Position numbers and translations under genes: made by a program | The notes under the pieces: generated by a model | What the model saw: only the letters and a program-made list of their open reading frames with translations | Database searches by the model: none | Told to the model about the DNA's origin: nothing | DNA from: Methylotenera_A sp031422335 | Lineage (GTDB): Bacteria > Pseudomonadota > Gammaproteobacteria > Burkholderiales > Methylophilaceae | Length of the DNA: 64,000 nt | Reading direction: 5' to 3' | Assembly (NCBI GenBank): GCA_031422335.1 | Contig: JANOQW010000035.1 | Span: 1 to 64,000 of the forward strand | Shown here: positions 16,046 to 24,901 of the stretch, one piece after another | Layout: every line of letters begins with the position of its first letter | Numbering within the stretch: position 1 is the first letter of the stretch

Positions 16046-17527
16046 ATGCGTTCTACTTTTCAAAAATTTGGTTTAATTGGTTCTGGTGTCATTATCGGCG
16101 TTCTAATCAGCCTTAATTTTTCTGCTTTGGCCGAAAAAGTCACCTCATCGCAATTACCAATTGACGATTTGCGCGTGTTTGCCGAGGTATTTGGCAAAGT
16201 AAAAAGCGATTATGTCGAATCAGTTGAAGATAAAAAGCTTATCAATGAGGCCTTAACGGGCATGTTGTCTGGGCTAGACCCACACTCCACCTTTATGGAT
16301 GCCGATGCTTATAAAGACTTGCAAGCTGGCACCCAAGGTGAATTTGGCGGCTTAGGCATAGAAGTGGCGATGGAAGAAGGCTTAGTAAAAGTGGTGACGC
16401 CAATTGAAGACAGCCCAGCTTATAAAGCTGGCCTAAAAAGTGGCGATTTAATTAGCAAACTAGACGACACGCAAGTGCGCGGTTTAACATTAAACGATGC
16501 AGTTAAAAAAATGCGTGGCAAGCCAGATACGCCAATTGTGCTGACTGTATTGCGTAAAGGCGAGGCAAAACCGCTGACATTTAGCTTAGTGCGCGCCATT
16601 ATTAAAACGCAATCTGTTAAAAATAAATACATCGAAAAAGATTACGCTTATGTGCGCATTACGCAGTTTCAAGAACATACAGGTGAGGATTTAGCCAAGG
16701 CTTTAATTTCGCTTCAAGCGCAAAACAAAGGCCCATTTAAAGGCTTGGTGTTAGATATGCGCAACAACCCAGGTGGCTTGTTAGACGCCTCTGTTGGTGT
16801 ATCGGCTGCATTTTTAGCTAAAAACGATTTAGTGGTTTATACCGAAGGCCGCGTGCAAGATTCTAAAATGCGTTTAAGTGCTAACCCGCTAGACTACGCG
16901 CGCCGCGGCAAAAGTGATTATCTGAAAAACGTACCAGAATCGTACAAAAAAACGCCGATGGTGGTACTGATCAATGCAGGTTCTGCTTCGGCCTCTGAAA
17001 TTGTGGCTGGTGCACTGCAAGACCACAAACGCGCGACTATTTTGGGTATTACCAGTTTTGGTAAAGGCTCGGTACAAACCATTTTGCCAATGAACAACGG
17101 CAGCGCCATTAAGTTAACCACTGCACGTTATTTCACGCCAAACGGTCGCTCTATTCAAGCCAAAGGCATTGTGCCTGATATTGCGGTAGATGATGGCTCT
17201 GACCCAGCCAATGCCATGCACGAAGCAGATTTAGCTAAGCATTTGTCTAATCCAAAAGATGCTGCAGAAGCAGCTGAGTCACAAAAAGTCAAAGATGCGG
17301 CAAAAGAAGCAGCGACCAAAGCTAAATTGAATGAGAAAAAATTTGCCGAAACACAAGGCCCGATTGAGCCTGCCAGCAAAGATGATTTTCAGTTTATGCA
17401 AGCCATGAATTTACTAAAAGGCTTGCCTGTGCAAAAAGCACCAGAGCCAAAAGTGGCAGAAGCGAAAGCGACTGATTTAAAACCAGCTGATGCAAAACCA
17501 GCTGATGCAAAACCAGCCGCTAAGTAG
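16046..17527 (+). CDS. ctpA: carboxy-terminal processing protease (S41 family)
   Basis: A periplasmic serine protease that trims C-termini and degrades cell-wall hydrolases. The start at 16046 is set by AAAGGA at the right distance; an ATG two codons earlier overlaps that site. The signal or anchor segment is LIGSGVIIGVLISLNFSALA. A PDZ domain follows (GEFGGLGIEVAMEEGLVKVV, SPAYKAGLKSGD). The S41 catalytic domain holds LDMRNNPGGLLD and the Ser in INAGSASASEIVAGAL, with Lys in TSFGKGSVQ. The C-terminal tail is Ala/Lys-rich, ending in three copies of the 15-bp repeat encoding ADAKP. Confidence 0.95.
   Translation: MRSTFQKFGLIGSGVIIGVLISLNFSALAEKVTSSQLPIDDLRVFAEVFGKVKSDYVESVEDKKLINEALTGMLSGLDPHSTFMDADAYKDLQAGTQGEFGGLGIEVAMEEGLVKVVTPIEDSPAYKAGLKSGDLISKLDDTQVRGLTLNDAVKKMRGKPDTPIVLTVLRKGEAKPLTFSLVRAIIKTQSVKNKYIEKDYAYVRITQFQEHTGEDLAKALISLQAQNKGPFKGLVLDMRNNPGGLLDASVGVSAAFLAKNDLVVYTEGRVQDSKMRLSANPLDYARRGKSDYLKNVPESYKKTPMVVLINAGSASASEIVAGALQDHKRATILGITSFGKGSVQTILPMNNGSAIKLTTARYFTPNGRSIQAKGIVPDIAVDDGSDPANAMHEADLAKHLSNPKDAAEAAESQKVKDAAKEAATKAKLNEKKFAETQGPIEPASKDDFQFMQAMNLLKGLPVQKAPEPKVAEAKATDLKPADAKPADAKPAAK
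17478..17520 (+). repeat. 15-bp tandem repeat encoding the ADAKP tail of CtpA
   Basis: GCTGATGCAAAACCA recurs in tandem about three times at the very end of ctpA. It encodes a flexible Ala/Lys/Pro tail, and the repeat number is likely to vary between strains. Confidence 0.8.
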
Positions 17528-17544
17528 TTTTTAGCTGCATTTTT

Positions 17545-17578
17545 AAAAGCCTGCTTAGTTAAATAAGTGGGCTTTTTT
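17545..17578 (+). terminator. intrinsic terminator after ctpA
   Basis: AAAAGCCTGCTTA pairs with TAAGTGGGCTTTT and is followed by T residues, 18 bases after the ctpA stop. Confidence 0.85.
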
Positions 17579-17641
17579 AATGCTAACAAGCCCACAAATG
17601 CTGCTAAATTTGGATTACACTAATTGCAAGGATATTGACAC

Positions 17642-18265
17642 ATGCATATTGACCAACTGATTCACACCTTTGATATGGGCTTGCGCACGCTATTTGCCGC
17701 CAGCACTGCCGCTAGGCTGCGACCCGACGCGAGCATAGACGAACCTGCGCTAGCTGACAAAAGCAAACAGCATGCGGCGGCGCTGATGCGCGTTAACCAT
17801 GTGGGTGAAGTGTGCGCACAGGCGCTATATAGCGGGCAATCACTTACCAGTAAAAACCCGCAAATAGTAAATGCACTGCAACATGCGGCGGCCGAAGAAA
17901 CCGACCATTTAGCTTGGTGCGAGGCGCGGATTAATGAGCTGGGCGGCCGTAAAAGTATGCTGAATCCACTTTGGTATGCAGGTAGTTTTACACTTGGTGC
18001 CGTTGCAGGCGCGTTGGGGGATAAATGGAACCTGGGATTTTTGGCTGAGACCGAAAAACAAGTTTCAAATCACTTGCAAAATCATTTACAGCAGCTAGAT
18101 GAAACCGACATTAAAACGCGTACAATTGTAGAACAAATGCAGCAAGACGAAGCGGCGCATGCGGCCGAGGCCACACAACTTGGCGCAGTAGAGTTGCCGG
18201 CGCCAGTGAAGGTGGGCATGCAAATGATGTCGAAACTAATGACCAAAACCGCTTACTATTTATAG
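17642..18265 (+). CDS. coq7: demethoxyubiquinone hydroxylase Coq7
   Basis: A di-iron hydroxylase that adds the last hydroxyl group of the ubiquinone ring. At 207 aa it has the betaproteobacterial length. Iron-ligand blocks are RVNHVGEVCAQALYSGQ, AAEETDHLAWCEARINELGG and QMQQDEAAHAAEA. The hydrophobic segment LGAVAGALGDKWNLGFLAETE between them probably contacts the membrane. Upstream is a terminator, and a DUF2322 gene follows 17 bases downstream, so those two genes may be co-transcribed. It implies an aerobic ubiquinone-based respiratory chain. Confidence 0.96.
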   Translation: MHIDQLIHTFDMGLRTLFAASTAARLRPDASIDEPALADKSKQHAAALMRVNHVGEVCAQALYSGQSLTSKNPQIVNALQHAAAEETDHLAWCEARINELGGRKSMLNPLWYAGSFTLGAVAGALGDKWNLGFLAETEKQVSNHLQNHLQQLDETDIKTRTIVEQMQQDEAAHAAEATQLGAVELPAPVKVGMQMMSKLMTKTAYYL

Positions 18266-18282
18266 GATGATACAGATTCAAT

Positions 18283-18600
18283 ATGCAAAAATTTAGTGAC
18301 GTATTATTAACGCTAGACAGCGCCGACGAGGTGCAACGCATTGAGCTATTTGAAGAAGATGGCACCTTAGCTGGCCACATCGATAACAAACCGGGCAGCC
18401 AAGGCTCAGTAAAAGTGTTTTACCACTTATATAAAATGTTTGGTGGCATTACGCTAGATGCGGCAGTAGAAGGCTTGGCGCTGTATGCCGAGCATACAGA
18501 AGACGCCGAAAACTGCCCAGGCAAACACCCTAATGTGGATAGATTAATTAATGTGCTAGAAAACGAAGCGCCATTAACGATGAAAATAGTTACGCAGTAG
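18283..18600 (+). CDS. DUF2322 family protein
   Basis: A 105-aa soluble protein. Its motifs GSQGSVKVFYHLYKMFGGI, LDAAVEGLALYAEHTEDA and PGKHPNVDRL match what I recall of DUF2322, a small proteobacterial family without an assigned function. It follows coq7 by 17 bases. Its last 11 bases overlap the end of the convergent VOC gene, with no terminator between them. Confidence 0.8.
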   Translation: MQKFSDVLLTLDSADEVQRIELFEEDGTLAGHIDNKPGSQGSVKVFYHLYKMFGGITLDAAVEGLALYAEHTEDAENCPGKHPNVDRLINVLENEAPLTMKIVTQ

Positions 18601-19024
18601 TTTTAGCAGAAATGGGTGCCGATATTGGCGCTGAAATGGGCGGATGATAAATCAGCTCTAACAAATGCCCCACCGCATCTAAGCAATAAAATCCACGTGA
18701 ATTATCTCGATGTGTTTTAGGCGCTTCAGTTATTTTCACACCACAACTGACAAAATACGCGTGCCAATTATCCACATCTTGTGGCGTTTTTAGCACAAAG
18801 CCAATGTGGTCTAGCCGCTGCTGCGCCTGTGGCAAGTAATCAACGCGGTGCAACGCAAACACATCACCCTCGTTGGTTAAATACACATTATCCACATCGG
18901 GCTGCCATTCAATGCGCATGCCCATGACGCGTGTGTAAAAATCTACTGCCGTATCTAATTCTTTCACAAACAGCGCCACATGGCGAATGCCAAGCATGCC
19001 ATTTGGTTTATTTAATTTAGTCAT
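18590..19024 (-). CDS. VOC (glyoxalase/bleomycin-resistance) superfamily protein
   Basis: A single VOC module of 144 aa. The metal-ligand positions are recognisable: His in IRHVALFVKEL, a His in RLDHIGFVLKT and Glu in HLLELIYHP. The substrate is unknown. The start at 19024 is chosen because the longer frame (19048) lies inside a palindromic repeat. The C-terminus is a short tandem repeat (PISAPISAPISAK) from 12-base units. The 3' end overlaps the convergent DUF2322 gene by 11 bases. Confidence 0.85.
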   Translation of the reverse strand: MTKLNKPNGMLGIRHVALFVKELDTAVDFYTRVMGMRIEWQPDVDNVYLTNEGDVFALHRVDYLPQAQQRLDHIGFVLKTPQDVDNWHAYFVSCGVKITEAPKTHRDNSRGFYCLDAVGHLLELIYHPPISAPISAPISAKTTA

Positions 19025-19029
19025 TTGTA

Positions 19030-19066
19030 GATGCCCTAGAAGCCGCATGGATATTGGCTGCTGGCG
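19030..19066 (-). repeat. SIHA palindrome upstream of the VOC gene
   Basis: ATGCCCTAGAAGCC, GCATGGATATT and GGCTGCTGGCGTAG are in reverse orientation with an exact core. It lies between the OsmC and VOC genes, which are read in the same direction, and covers the VOC leader. Confidence 0.85.
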
Positions 19067-19074
19067 TAGTCAAT

Positions 19075-19500
19075 TTAAACATATGAAACTGGTTTAATCT
19101 CAAAGCCATGCGTAATTTCCACACTTTTAGCTAACATAATGCTGGCAGAACAATATTTCTCAGCCGATAATTTCACTGCGCGTTCCACTTGCGTTTCGTT
19201 TAAGTTATCGCCGGTGATCACAAAATGTACATGAATTTTGGTGAATACTTTGGGGATTTCATCTGCACGCTCTGCCGTAATATCTGCCACACAATCTACA
19301 ATCGGCTGACGCGCTTTTTTTAAAATTAGCACCACATCAAACGAAGTACATGCGCCCATGCCAATCAGCAGCATCTCCATCGGCCGCATGCCAATGTTGC
19401 GTCCGCCGTTTTCTGGCGCGCCATCCAACACCACTGCGTGACCAGTTTCAGATTCGCCAACAAATGAAACACCGTCAATCCATTTGATTTTTACTTGCAC
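19075..19500 (-). CDS. OsmC family protein (YhfA-like)
   Basis: A 141-aa OsmC-fold protein. The two redox cysteines of the family are present in GMGACTSFDVV and AEKYCSASIMLAK. The N-terminal strand region (VKIKWIDGVSFVGESETGHAVVLDG) and the loop GGRNIGMRPMEMLL are as in the YhfA branch. OsmC and Ohr proteins reduce organic hydroperoxides; for the YhfA branch the substrate is not established. It lies downstream of an FKBP gene, separated by a complex inverted repeat. Confidence 0.92.
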   Translation of the reverse strand: MQVKIKWIDGVSFVGESETGHAVVLDGAPENGGRNIGMRPMEMLLIGMGACTSFDVVLILKKARQPIVDCVADITAERADEIPKVFTKIHVHFVITGDNLNETQVERAVKLSAEKYCSASIMLAKSVEITHGFEIKPVSYV

Positions 19501-19538
19501 TTTAACACCTTAAATTTGTAAAAAATGTCAGATTTTAA

Positions 19539-19634
19539 GCCAGCCTAGGCGCGAGCAAAAAATAAGGTCGCCGCATATGGGTATATGCTAGCCATTATTT
19601 TTTGCAAGCAACAACGTATGGCGACAAAGCTGGC
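19539..19634. repeat. nested inverted repeats between FKBP and OsmC genes
   Basis: Four pairs of arms are nested: GCCAGC/GCTGGC (19539 and 19629), GCAAAAAATAA/TTATTTTTTGC (19555 and 19595), GTCGCC/GGCGAC (19567 and 19620) and GCATAT/ATATGC (19573 and 19583). The third pair crosses the second, so alternative folds or a pseudoknot are possible. The core only loosely resembles the SIHA palindrome. Confidence 0.65.
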
Positions 19635-19638
19635 ATTT

Positions 19639-20106
19639 TTATTTGACGTCTAACAGCTCGACATCGAATATTAACGTGGCATTCGGCGGAATCACGCCAC
19701 CCGCACCGCGTGCGCCATAGCCCATTTCTGGTGGAATAATCAGCGTACGTTTGCCGCCAATTTTCATGCCAGCAAAGCCTTCATCCCAACCTTGAATCAC
19801 TTGGCCTGCACCAAGCGCAAAATCAAACGGTTGTTTTCTATCGACACTACTGTCAAATTTTTTGCCCTTGTGGCCTTCTGCAGCTTCGTCATACAGCCAG
19901 CCAGTGTAATGCACGCTCACGTTAAAGCCTGGCTCGGCTTCACGGCCTGTGCCAGGTAAAGTGTCTATTTTTTGTAACTCTGTTGATGCTGTCATTGCAG
20001 TTTTTTCCTGTGGTGATGTGTTAGAAGTTGTTGTGGTTGATTCGGCTTGGCAAGCGTTTAGCGATAACGCAAAAACGCTGGCTAATAAAATATTCAATAA
20101 TTTCAT
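19639..20106 (-). CDS. FKBP-type peptidyl-prolyl isomerase, lipoprotein
   Basis: A 155-aa protein with a lipoprotein signal peptide (LASVFALSLNAC) and a short Ser/Thr linker. One FKBP domain follows from about residue 50: FNVSVHYTGWLYDEAAEG, KFDSSVDRKQPFDFALGAG, VIQGWDEGFAGMKIGGKR, IPPEMGYGARGAGGVIPPN and LIFDVELLDVK. All the aromatic pocket residues expected for rotamase activity appear present. It probably helps protein folding on the periplasmic side of a membrane. Confidence 0.95.
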   Translation of the reverse strand: MKLLNILLASVFALSLNACQAESTTTTSNTSPQEKTAMTASTELQKIDTLPGTGREAEPGFNVSVHYTGWLYDEAAEGHKGKKFDSSVDRKQPFDFALGAGQVIQGWDEGFAGMKIGGKRTLIIPPEMGYGARGAGGVIPPNATLIFDVELLDVK

Positions 20107-20182
20107 GAGTAAACTTTCTTATATAAATACAAGCAATATGATACCGCAAACGCGGCTAAGTTCGTATGGCCACAAGTGCGAC

Positions 20183-21607
20183 TTATTGCTGATACACCCA
20201 TTCAATCAGTACGTCTTGCGCGTTTTTGCTGGCGCCTGCTTTGGCATGATTAATCAGCATGACCAATACATGGCGCTTATTTTGGCTATCTAACACATAG
20301 CCAGCAATTGCACTCACATTATCTAGCGAGCCTGTTTTTAAATGTACGCGGCCTAGCAAATTGCTGTCAATTAAGCGTTTTTGCGCAGTGCCATCTAGCC
20401 CAGCAATCGACAGCGAAGCCATGAATTCTGGCATGATGGCGCTATGGTAAGCGCCCACTAACAACTGGCCCAAATGTGCTGCGCTAATACGCTCGTTGCG
20501 CGATAAGCCTGAGCCGTTTTCTACCACCAACTCGTCAAATTTTTGGCCTTTATTTGCCAACCAAGTTTTAATGGCCGCTTCACCTTTGGCCTCTGTCGCG
20601 GGCAAGCTAGTTTTCTCAGCCGCAAGCGTTAGCAACAATTGGCGCGCCATCAAGTTGTGGCTCCACTTGTTAATGTCGCGAATCACATAACCCAGCGGAT
20701 CAGAAACTTGTTCCAATATTTTAGTCGTGCCAAATGGAATTTCTTGCACTTTTAACTTACCACTAAATTTTCCGCCCAGCTCTTTCCACAACTTTTTAAA
20801 GGTAAAAAAAGCATATTTTTCGTCATCAAACACGCTTAATTCCAAATAACGCTCACCACAATCTGGCGAAAATGTGCCGCTGAAAGTAACAATTGAAGCG
20901 TTTTCATTTTGCTTCACTGTATAACCAAAACGGCTACGCCAGTCACCACAAGCGCCTGTTGTAAGTTTCATGTGATTGATAATTTGTATTTCTGGCAACT
21001 CAAACTCTTGGCTTACATTTACTGCGCCAGATGTCAAAGAATCGCCTGTCGCCACAAATTTAAAACTAGTGCTGCGGGCATTCACCAAAAACGCGCTGGG
21101 CTCTGCGTTGTAGGCGCGCCATGTTTCATTGTCAAAGGTTTTGCGGTTACCTACATTTTTGGCAAAATGGCTTTTATCGATGACAAAATCACCGTTAATT
21201 TGTTTAATGCCCGCCAGCTGCAAACTCATTAACAAGCGCCAAAATTCTTGCGCTTTAAAGCTCGGATCGCCATAACCTTTAATGATTAAATTGCCATTCA
21301 GCACACCATTTTCAACACTGCTATCACGATACACTTCGGTTTTCCAACGATAATTGGGTTGCAGTAAATCTAGCGCCGCATGCGTAGTGACCAGTTTCAT
21401 CACACTAGCTGGGTTCATACTTTTTTCTGTATTGTGGCTCAGGCTTGGCACTGCAGCATCCACTGGTTGCACAAAAACTGCCACGCTATTTTGCGAAATT
21501 CCCGCTTTTTTAAGTGCATCCGCTACGCTGGCGGGCAACTCAGCTTGCGCCGAAAGACTGATGCTAGCTAGCATGAAAATTAATAATAATTTTATTATTT
21601 TAAACAT
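20183..21607 (-). CDS. dacB: D-alanyl-D-alanine carboxypeptidase/endopeptidase (PBP4, S13 family)
   Basis: A penicillin-binding protein that trims peptide stems and cuts cross-links in peptidoglycan. A signal peptide (LLLIFMLASISLSAQA) precedes the three active-site motifs. They are SxxK in NPASVMKLVTT, SxN in GSGLSRNERISA and KTG in VHLKTGSLDN. A long insert domain (about residues 100-290) between the first two is typical of S13. The start at 21607 fits the signal peptide better than 21622. It lies 17 bases downstream of bioA on the same strand. Confidence 0.95.
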   Translation of the reverse strand: MFKIIKLLLIFMLASISLSAQAELPASVADALKKAGISQNSVAVFVQPVDAAVPSLSHNTEKSMNPASVMKLVTTHAALDLLQPNYRWKTEVYRDSSVENGVLNGNLIIKGYGDPSFKAQEFWRLLMSLQLAGIKQINGDFVIDKSHFAKNVGNRKTFDNETWRAYNAEPSAFLVNARSTSFKFVATGDSLTSGAVNVSQEFELPEIQIINHMKLTTGACGDWRSRFGYTVKQNENASIVTFSGTFSPDCGERYLELSVFDDEKYAFFTFKKLWKELGGKFSGKLKVQEIPFGTTKILEQVSDPLGYVIRDINKWSHNLMARQLLLTLAAEKTSLPATEAKGEAAIKTWLANKGQKFDELVVENGSGLSRNERISAAHLGQLLVGAYHSAIMPEFMASLSIAGLDGTAQKRLIDSNLLGRVHLKTGSLDNVSAIAGYVLDSQNKRHVLVMLINHAKAGASKNAQDVLIEWVYQQ

Positions 21608-21624
21608 AGTTAAATTAAACATAT

Positions 21625-22977
21625 CTATTTAATGGCTCTGGAGACCGCATGGATACTGGATTGCAGGGCATGTGCTATCTCCTTGTGATTAATAGTGTAA
21701 GGCGGCATTAAATAAACGCTGTTGCCAATCGGCCGAATCAGCAAGCCATTTTCTAGCGCGGCTGCATAACAATCGCGCGAAAAATTAGTGTTGGTGCTGA
21801 CGACATCAAAAGCAAAAATCATGCCTTGGCGCCTAAGATGTACAATCGGAAAGTCATTCAAAGCTTGCATCTGCTGCCAAATAAAATCTGACGTTTCGCG
21901 ATTTTTCTGCAAAATATTGTCAGTTTCAAAAATGCTTAAAGTGGCCAAAGCCGCGCTGCAAGCTAAGGGGTTGCCAGTGTAACTGTGGCTGTGCAAAAAG
22001 CCTTTTGCCACTTTGTCGTCATAAAACGCTTGGTAAATTTCATCACGCGTTAGCACAACAGATAGCGGCAAATAGCCGCCGGTAATACCTTTAGATAAGC
22101 ACATAAAATCTGGGCGGCAATCTGAATTTTTGCAGCATTTACTAGCGGTACAAGCCGCATCGCAATCGTGATAACTGGCAAACATGCTGCCAGTGCGACC
22201 AAAGCCCACCGCAATTTCATCGGCAATTAGATGGATTTTATGCTTGCTGCAAATTTCTCTGGCACGCCGTAAATACGCAGGGTGATACATTGCCATGCCT
22301 GCTGCACATTGCACCAGCGGCTCTATTATAAAGGCGGCTAATTCATGTGAGTGCTCACTTACATACGCCTCTAACGCCTCTGCGCAGCGCAGTGCGTAAG
22401 CCTCCGCGCTTTCACCCGCTACTGCCAGTCTAAAATCTGGGCTAGGCATTTGCGCGCTTTGCAACAACAGTGGTGCATAAGTGTCTTTAAAAATCGCTAC
22501 GTCTGTCACTGATAAAGCACCCAGCGTTTCGCCGTGGTAACTATTTTGTAAGCTAATAAATTTGGTTTTTTTGGGTTGATTGCTATTGCGCCAATAATGA
22601 AAACTCATCTTCAGCGCAATCTCCACCGCACTCGCGCCATCACTGGCATAAAAGGCATGGCCCAAACCTGTTAATTTAGCTAATTTTTCTGATAACTCAA
22701 CCACTGGCTCATGGGTAAATCCTGCCAACATGACATGCTCCAAAGTATCCAGCTGCTGCCTAATGGCATCTTTTATACGCGGGTTATTATGCCCAAATAA
22801 ATTCACCCACCAACTACTCACGCCATCTAAATAGCGCTTACCATCAGCATCGTAAAGCCATACACCATCGCCACTTTTGATAGGAATAAGCGGATGAGTT
22901 TCGTGCTGTTTCATCTGCGAGCAGGGATGCCACACAGATTGCAGGCTACGCGCAAGTAAGTTTTGGCTGTTAGTCAT
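21625..22977 (-). CDS. bioA: adenosylmethionine-8-amino-7-oxononanoate aminotransferase
   Basis: A PLP-dependent class III aminotransferase that makes 7,8-diaminononanoate for biotin. Conserved blocks are WHPCSQMKQHETHPLIPI, DGVSSWWVNLFGHNNP, SDGASAVEIALKMSFHYW, ADEIAVGFGRTGSMFA and the PLP lysine in MCLSKGITGGYLPLS. A Cys-rich stretch (DCDAACTASKCCKNSDC) sits between the last two. The final 12 residues, LQSSIHAVSRAIK, are encoded by a palindromic repeat that supplies the stop region. No other biotin genes are nearby. Confidence 0.95.
   Translation of the reverse strand: MTNSQNLLARSLQSVWHPCSQMKQHETHPLIPIKSGDGVWLYDADGKRYLDGVSSWWVNLFGHNNPRIKDAIRQQLDTLEHVMLAGFTHEPVVELSEKLAKLTGLGHAFYASDGASAVEIALKMSFHYWRNSNQPKKTKFISLQNSYHGETLGALSVTDVAIFKDTYAPLLLQSAQMPSPDFRLAVAGESAEAYALRCAEALEAYVSEHSHELAAFIIEPLVQCAAGMAMYHPAYLRRAREICSKHKIHLIADEIAVGFGRTGSMFASYHDCDAACTASKCCKNSDCRPDFMCLSKGITGGYLPLSVVLTRDEIYQAFYDDKVAKGFLHSHSYTGNPLACSAALATLSIFETDNILQKNRETSDFIWQQMQALNDFPIVHLRRQGMIFAFDVVSTNTNFSRDCYAAALENGLLIRPIGNSVYLMPPYTINHKEIAHALQSSIHAVSRAIK
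21632..21672 (-). repeat. SIHA palindrome forming the 3' end of bioA
   Basis: ATGGCTCTGGAGACC, GCATGGATACT and GGATTGCAGGGCAT in reverse orientation. It is read in the bioA frame as LQSSIHAVSRAI directly before the stop codon. Confidence 0.8.
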
Positions 22978-23113
22978 AACGCGATTTTACGTTAAATTAA
23001 TCTTAAAGCTTTATAAAATAAACAAATTTTATTCCATACTGTATGCAACTAACGGCGATGATTTGCCTCCTACTTTCGAGTAAATTGTTAACCAATCGAT
23101 AAAGGATTTGATT

Positions 23114-23572
23114 ATGAATACAAAGAAATTATTAGCACTAGCATTATTTTCTGCACCAACCTTATTTGCAGCTCAAGCTAATGCAGCTGCATGCGACACA
23201 ACGATTGAAGTGACCCCAGCGATGGCCTTTACAGCTAAAACGATTGATGTACCAAAAACCTGCAAAACCTTTACCATTAATTTAAAAGCACAAGGCACCA
23301 TGTCCAAAACAGTCATGGGTCATAATTTAGTGATTACTAAAGAGGCAGATAAAAACGCTGTTAATACAGATGGTGGTACCGCAGGGGCTGCAAATAATTA
23401 TGTTAAAGCTAAAGATAAACGTATTGTTGCATATACCAATGTTATTGGCGGTGGTGAATCGACAAGCACTAAGTTTGATGTAAAAAAATTAAGCGCTAAA
23501 GATAATTATGTATTTTTCTGCAGTTTTCCTGGCCATGCTGGCATCATGAAAGGTGCAGTGAAGTTAGTTTAG
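23114..23572 (+). CDS. azurin (type 1 blue copper protein)
   Basis: A periplasmic electron carrier of 152 aa. The start at 23114 follows AAAGGA. The signal peptide ends ANAAA. Copper ligands are His70 (VMGHNLVI), Cys136 (FFCSFPGH), His141 and Met145; a disulphide is possible between Cys27 and Cys50. In methylotrophs such proteins accept electrons in methylamine or cytochrome-linked oxidation, but no such dehydrogenase genes are in this window. It stands alone with its own terminator. Confidence 0.95.
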   Translation: MNTKKLLALALFSAPTLFAAQANAAACDTTIEVTPAMAFTAKTIDVPKTCKTFTINLKAQGTMSKTVMGHNLVITKEADKNAVNTDGGTAGAANNYVKAKDKRIVAYTNVIGGGESTSTKFDVKKLSAKDNYVFFCSFPGHAGIMKGAVKLV

Positions 23573-23585
23573 ATCATTAGTGTTT

Positions 23586-23618
23586 AAAAAAGCAACCAGT
23601 TAAATAGTTGCTTTTTTT
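23586..23618. terminator. bidirectional terminator between azurin and pldA
   Basis: AAAAAAGCAAC pairs with GTTGCTTTTTT across a 10-nt loop at a tail-to-tail junction. Confidence 0.88.
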
Positions 23619-23665
23619 ATTTTAGATTAACGATTTAGCCAGTTAGCAAATATCAAAATTTACAC

Positions 23666-24862
23666 CTACTCTCCCAGCGATATACCTAACCCCAGCACGT
23701 TTTGGGATCGGTTGTAATCTAGCAAAGTTTCGCCATAGCCACTAGATGCCAGCACATGCAACTTAAGATAAGGATTATTAAACACGCGCTGTTGCAAATC
23801 GATTTGGGCAAAGCCTTTATTGTCTGAGCGTAAATTATTGCGCAATAATAAAGATACCGCAGTAGCACGGCTTTCTGTCTCCCAGCGCACTGTCATATCA
23901 CCATAACCCATGAATTTTTCAATATCTGGGTTGTCATCGTCACTTTTATTTTCGGGGATACGCCACCAAGGACGTACCAATAACGAAATTCTATCTGTAA
24001 GCTCAAAGCCACCTTCTAAATAGACACGATTCCAGCTTCTAGAAAGTGGGTTCGCGCGACCATTAGATTGATGCACAATACCTAAATTAAGCATGCGTGG
24101 TATGTAATCTTTTTTAACGCCATCTACCTCGTTATCAATCCCTAATGACAAAATGAGTTCAGGCTCGTAGTTATTTTCACGCAATGGTCGAGACGCCGCC
24201 ACATCAAACAATTGCCAATAAGATTGTTGCGTATAAGCACCCCATAATCTTGAGCTGGTGACGTAGGGCAAATTGCGAATCAATGGAATATTGTTGAGCA
24301 TCTCTGATTTCAAACTCAATTGAAATTTAACATCTTTATTATCTAAATTTCTATCATCTGTGTTTGGTCTGCTCGGGCTAGTTGGCGTGTTGTTTACATT
24401 GCTGTTGTAAGTTGCCAGCAAATAGTTAGCCTTATAAGTTTCAAAATCGCTAATGTCCCAATCACCCTCTGAAGTGAGCCGCCATTTTCTTTCTAGATAA
24501 CTTAAATTTGTATTGGTTTTTCTAATGGCAATGCTTGCTTCTGGAATACGCGCATCGGCTGGCACTGAGGCGCTGGGGGTTGGTGCAATCGCTGTAGCAT
24601 CTTTAGTTAATGTGTTTTCCGTAGCTGTCGATATTGCTTCAGCCTGCACTTCAATAGCGGGTGAGCTAATACTATCGAAGCAGGCCAGCCTTTTTTTAGC
24701 TTGCAATTGCGTGGGGTAAGTATCTTTGCACTTATTTAAAGCATCTTCAATCGTCTGAATTTCTGCTGCTTGCAAGCTTATAGCTGGCATCATCCAAACA
24801 AAAATGACTAAAAATTTAGGCCCTAAAATGTTTAAATACAGCTTCTTAAAATACTGAATCAT
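23666..24862 (-). CDS. pldA: outer membrane phospholipase A
   Basis: A 12-stranded outer-membrane barrel that hydrolyses misplaced phospholipids. The start at 24862 follows AGGA; the longer frame is not supported. The active site is plain: His and Ser in LGIVHQSNGRANPL and the Asn in SRSWNRVYLEGG. An N-terminal extension of about 125 residues, with a Cys pair (NKCKDTYPT, RLACFDSIS) and an Ala/Thr/Pro linker, precedes the barrel. Barrel strands alternate as expected and the C-terminus is GLGISLGE. It ends close to the shared terminator. Confidence 0.92.
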   Translation of the reverse strand: MIQYFKKLYLNILGPKFLVIFVWMMPAISLQAAEIQTIEDALNKCKDTYPTQLQAKKRLACFDSISSPAIEVQAEAISTATENTLTKDATAIAPTPSASVPADARIPEASIAIRKTNTNLSYLERKWRLTSEGDWDISDFETYKANYLLATYNSNVNNTPTSPSRPNTDDRNLDNKDVKFQLSLKSEMLNNIPLIRNLPYVTSSRLWGAYTQQSYWQLFDVAASRPLRENNYEPELILSLGIDNEVDGVKKDYIPRMLNLGIVHQSNGRANPLSRSWNRVYLEGGFELTDRISLLVRPWWRIPENKSDDDNPDIEKFMGYGDMTVRWETESRATAVSLLLRNNLRSDNKGFAQIDLQQRVFNNPYLKLHVLASSGYGETLLDYNRSQNVLGLGISLGE

Positions 24863-24901
24863 CGTATCCTGTTCACTCTCTATCACACATTAAAAAATCC
24901 C

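Noticed and set aside
18590..18640. Short direct repeats at the end of the VOC gene
   Set aside because: These are three 12-base units encoding PISA and look like ordinary replication slippage in a disordered tail, not a regulatory array.
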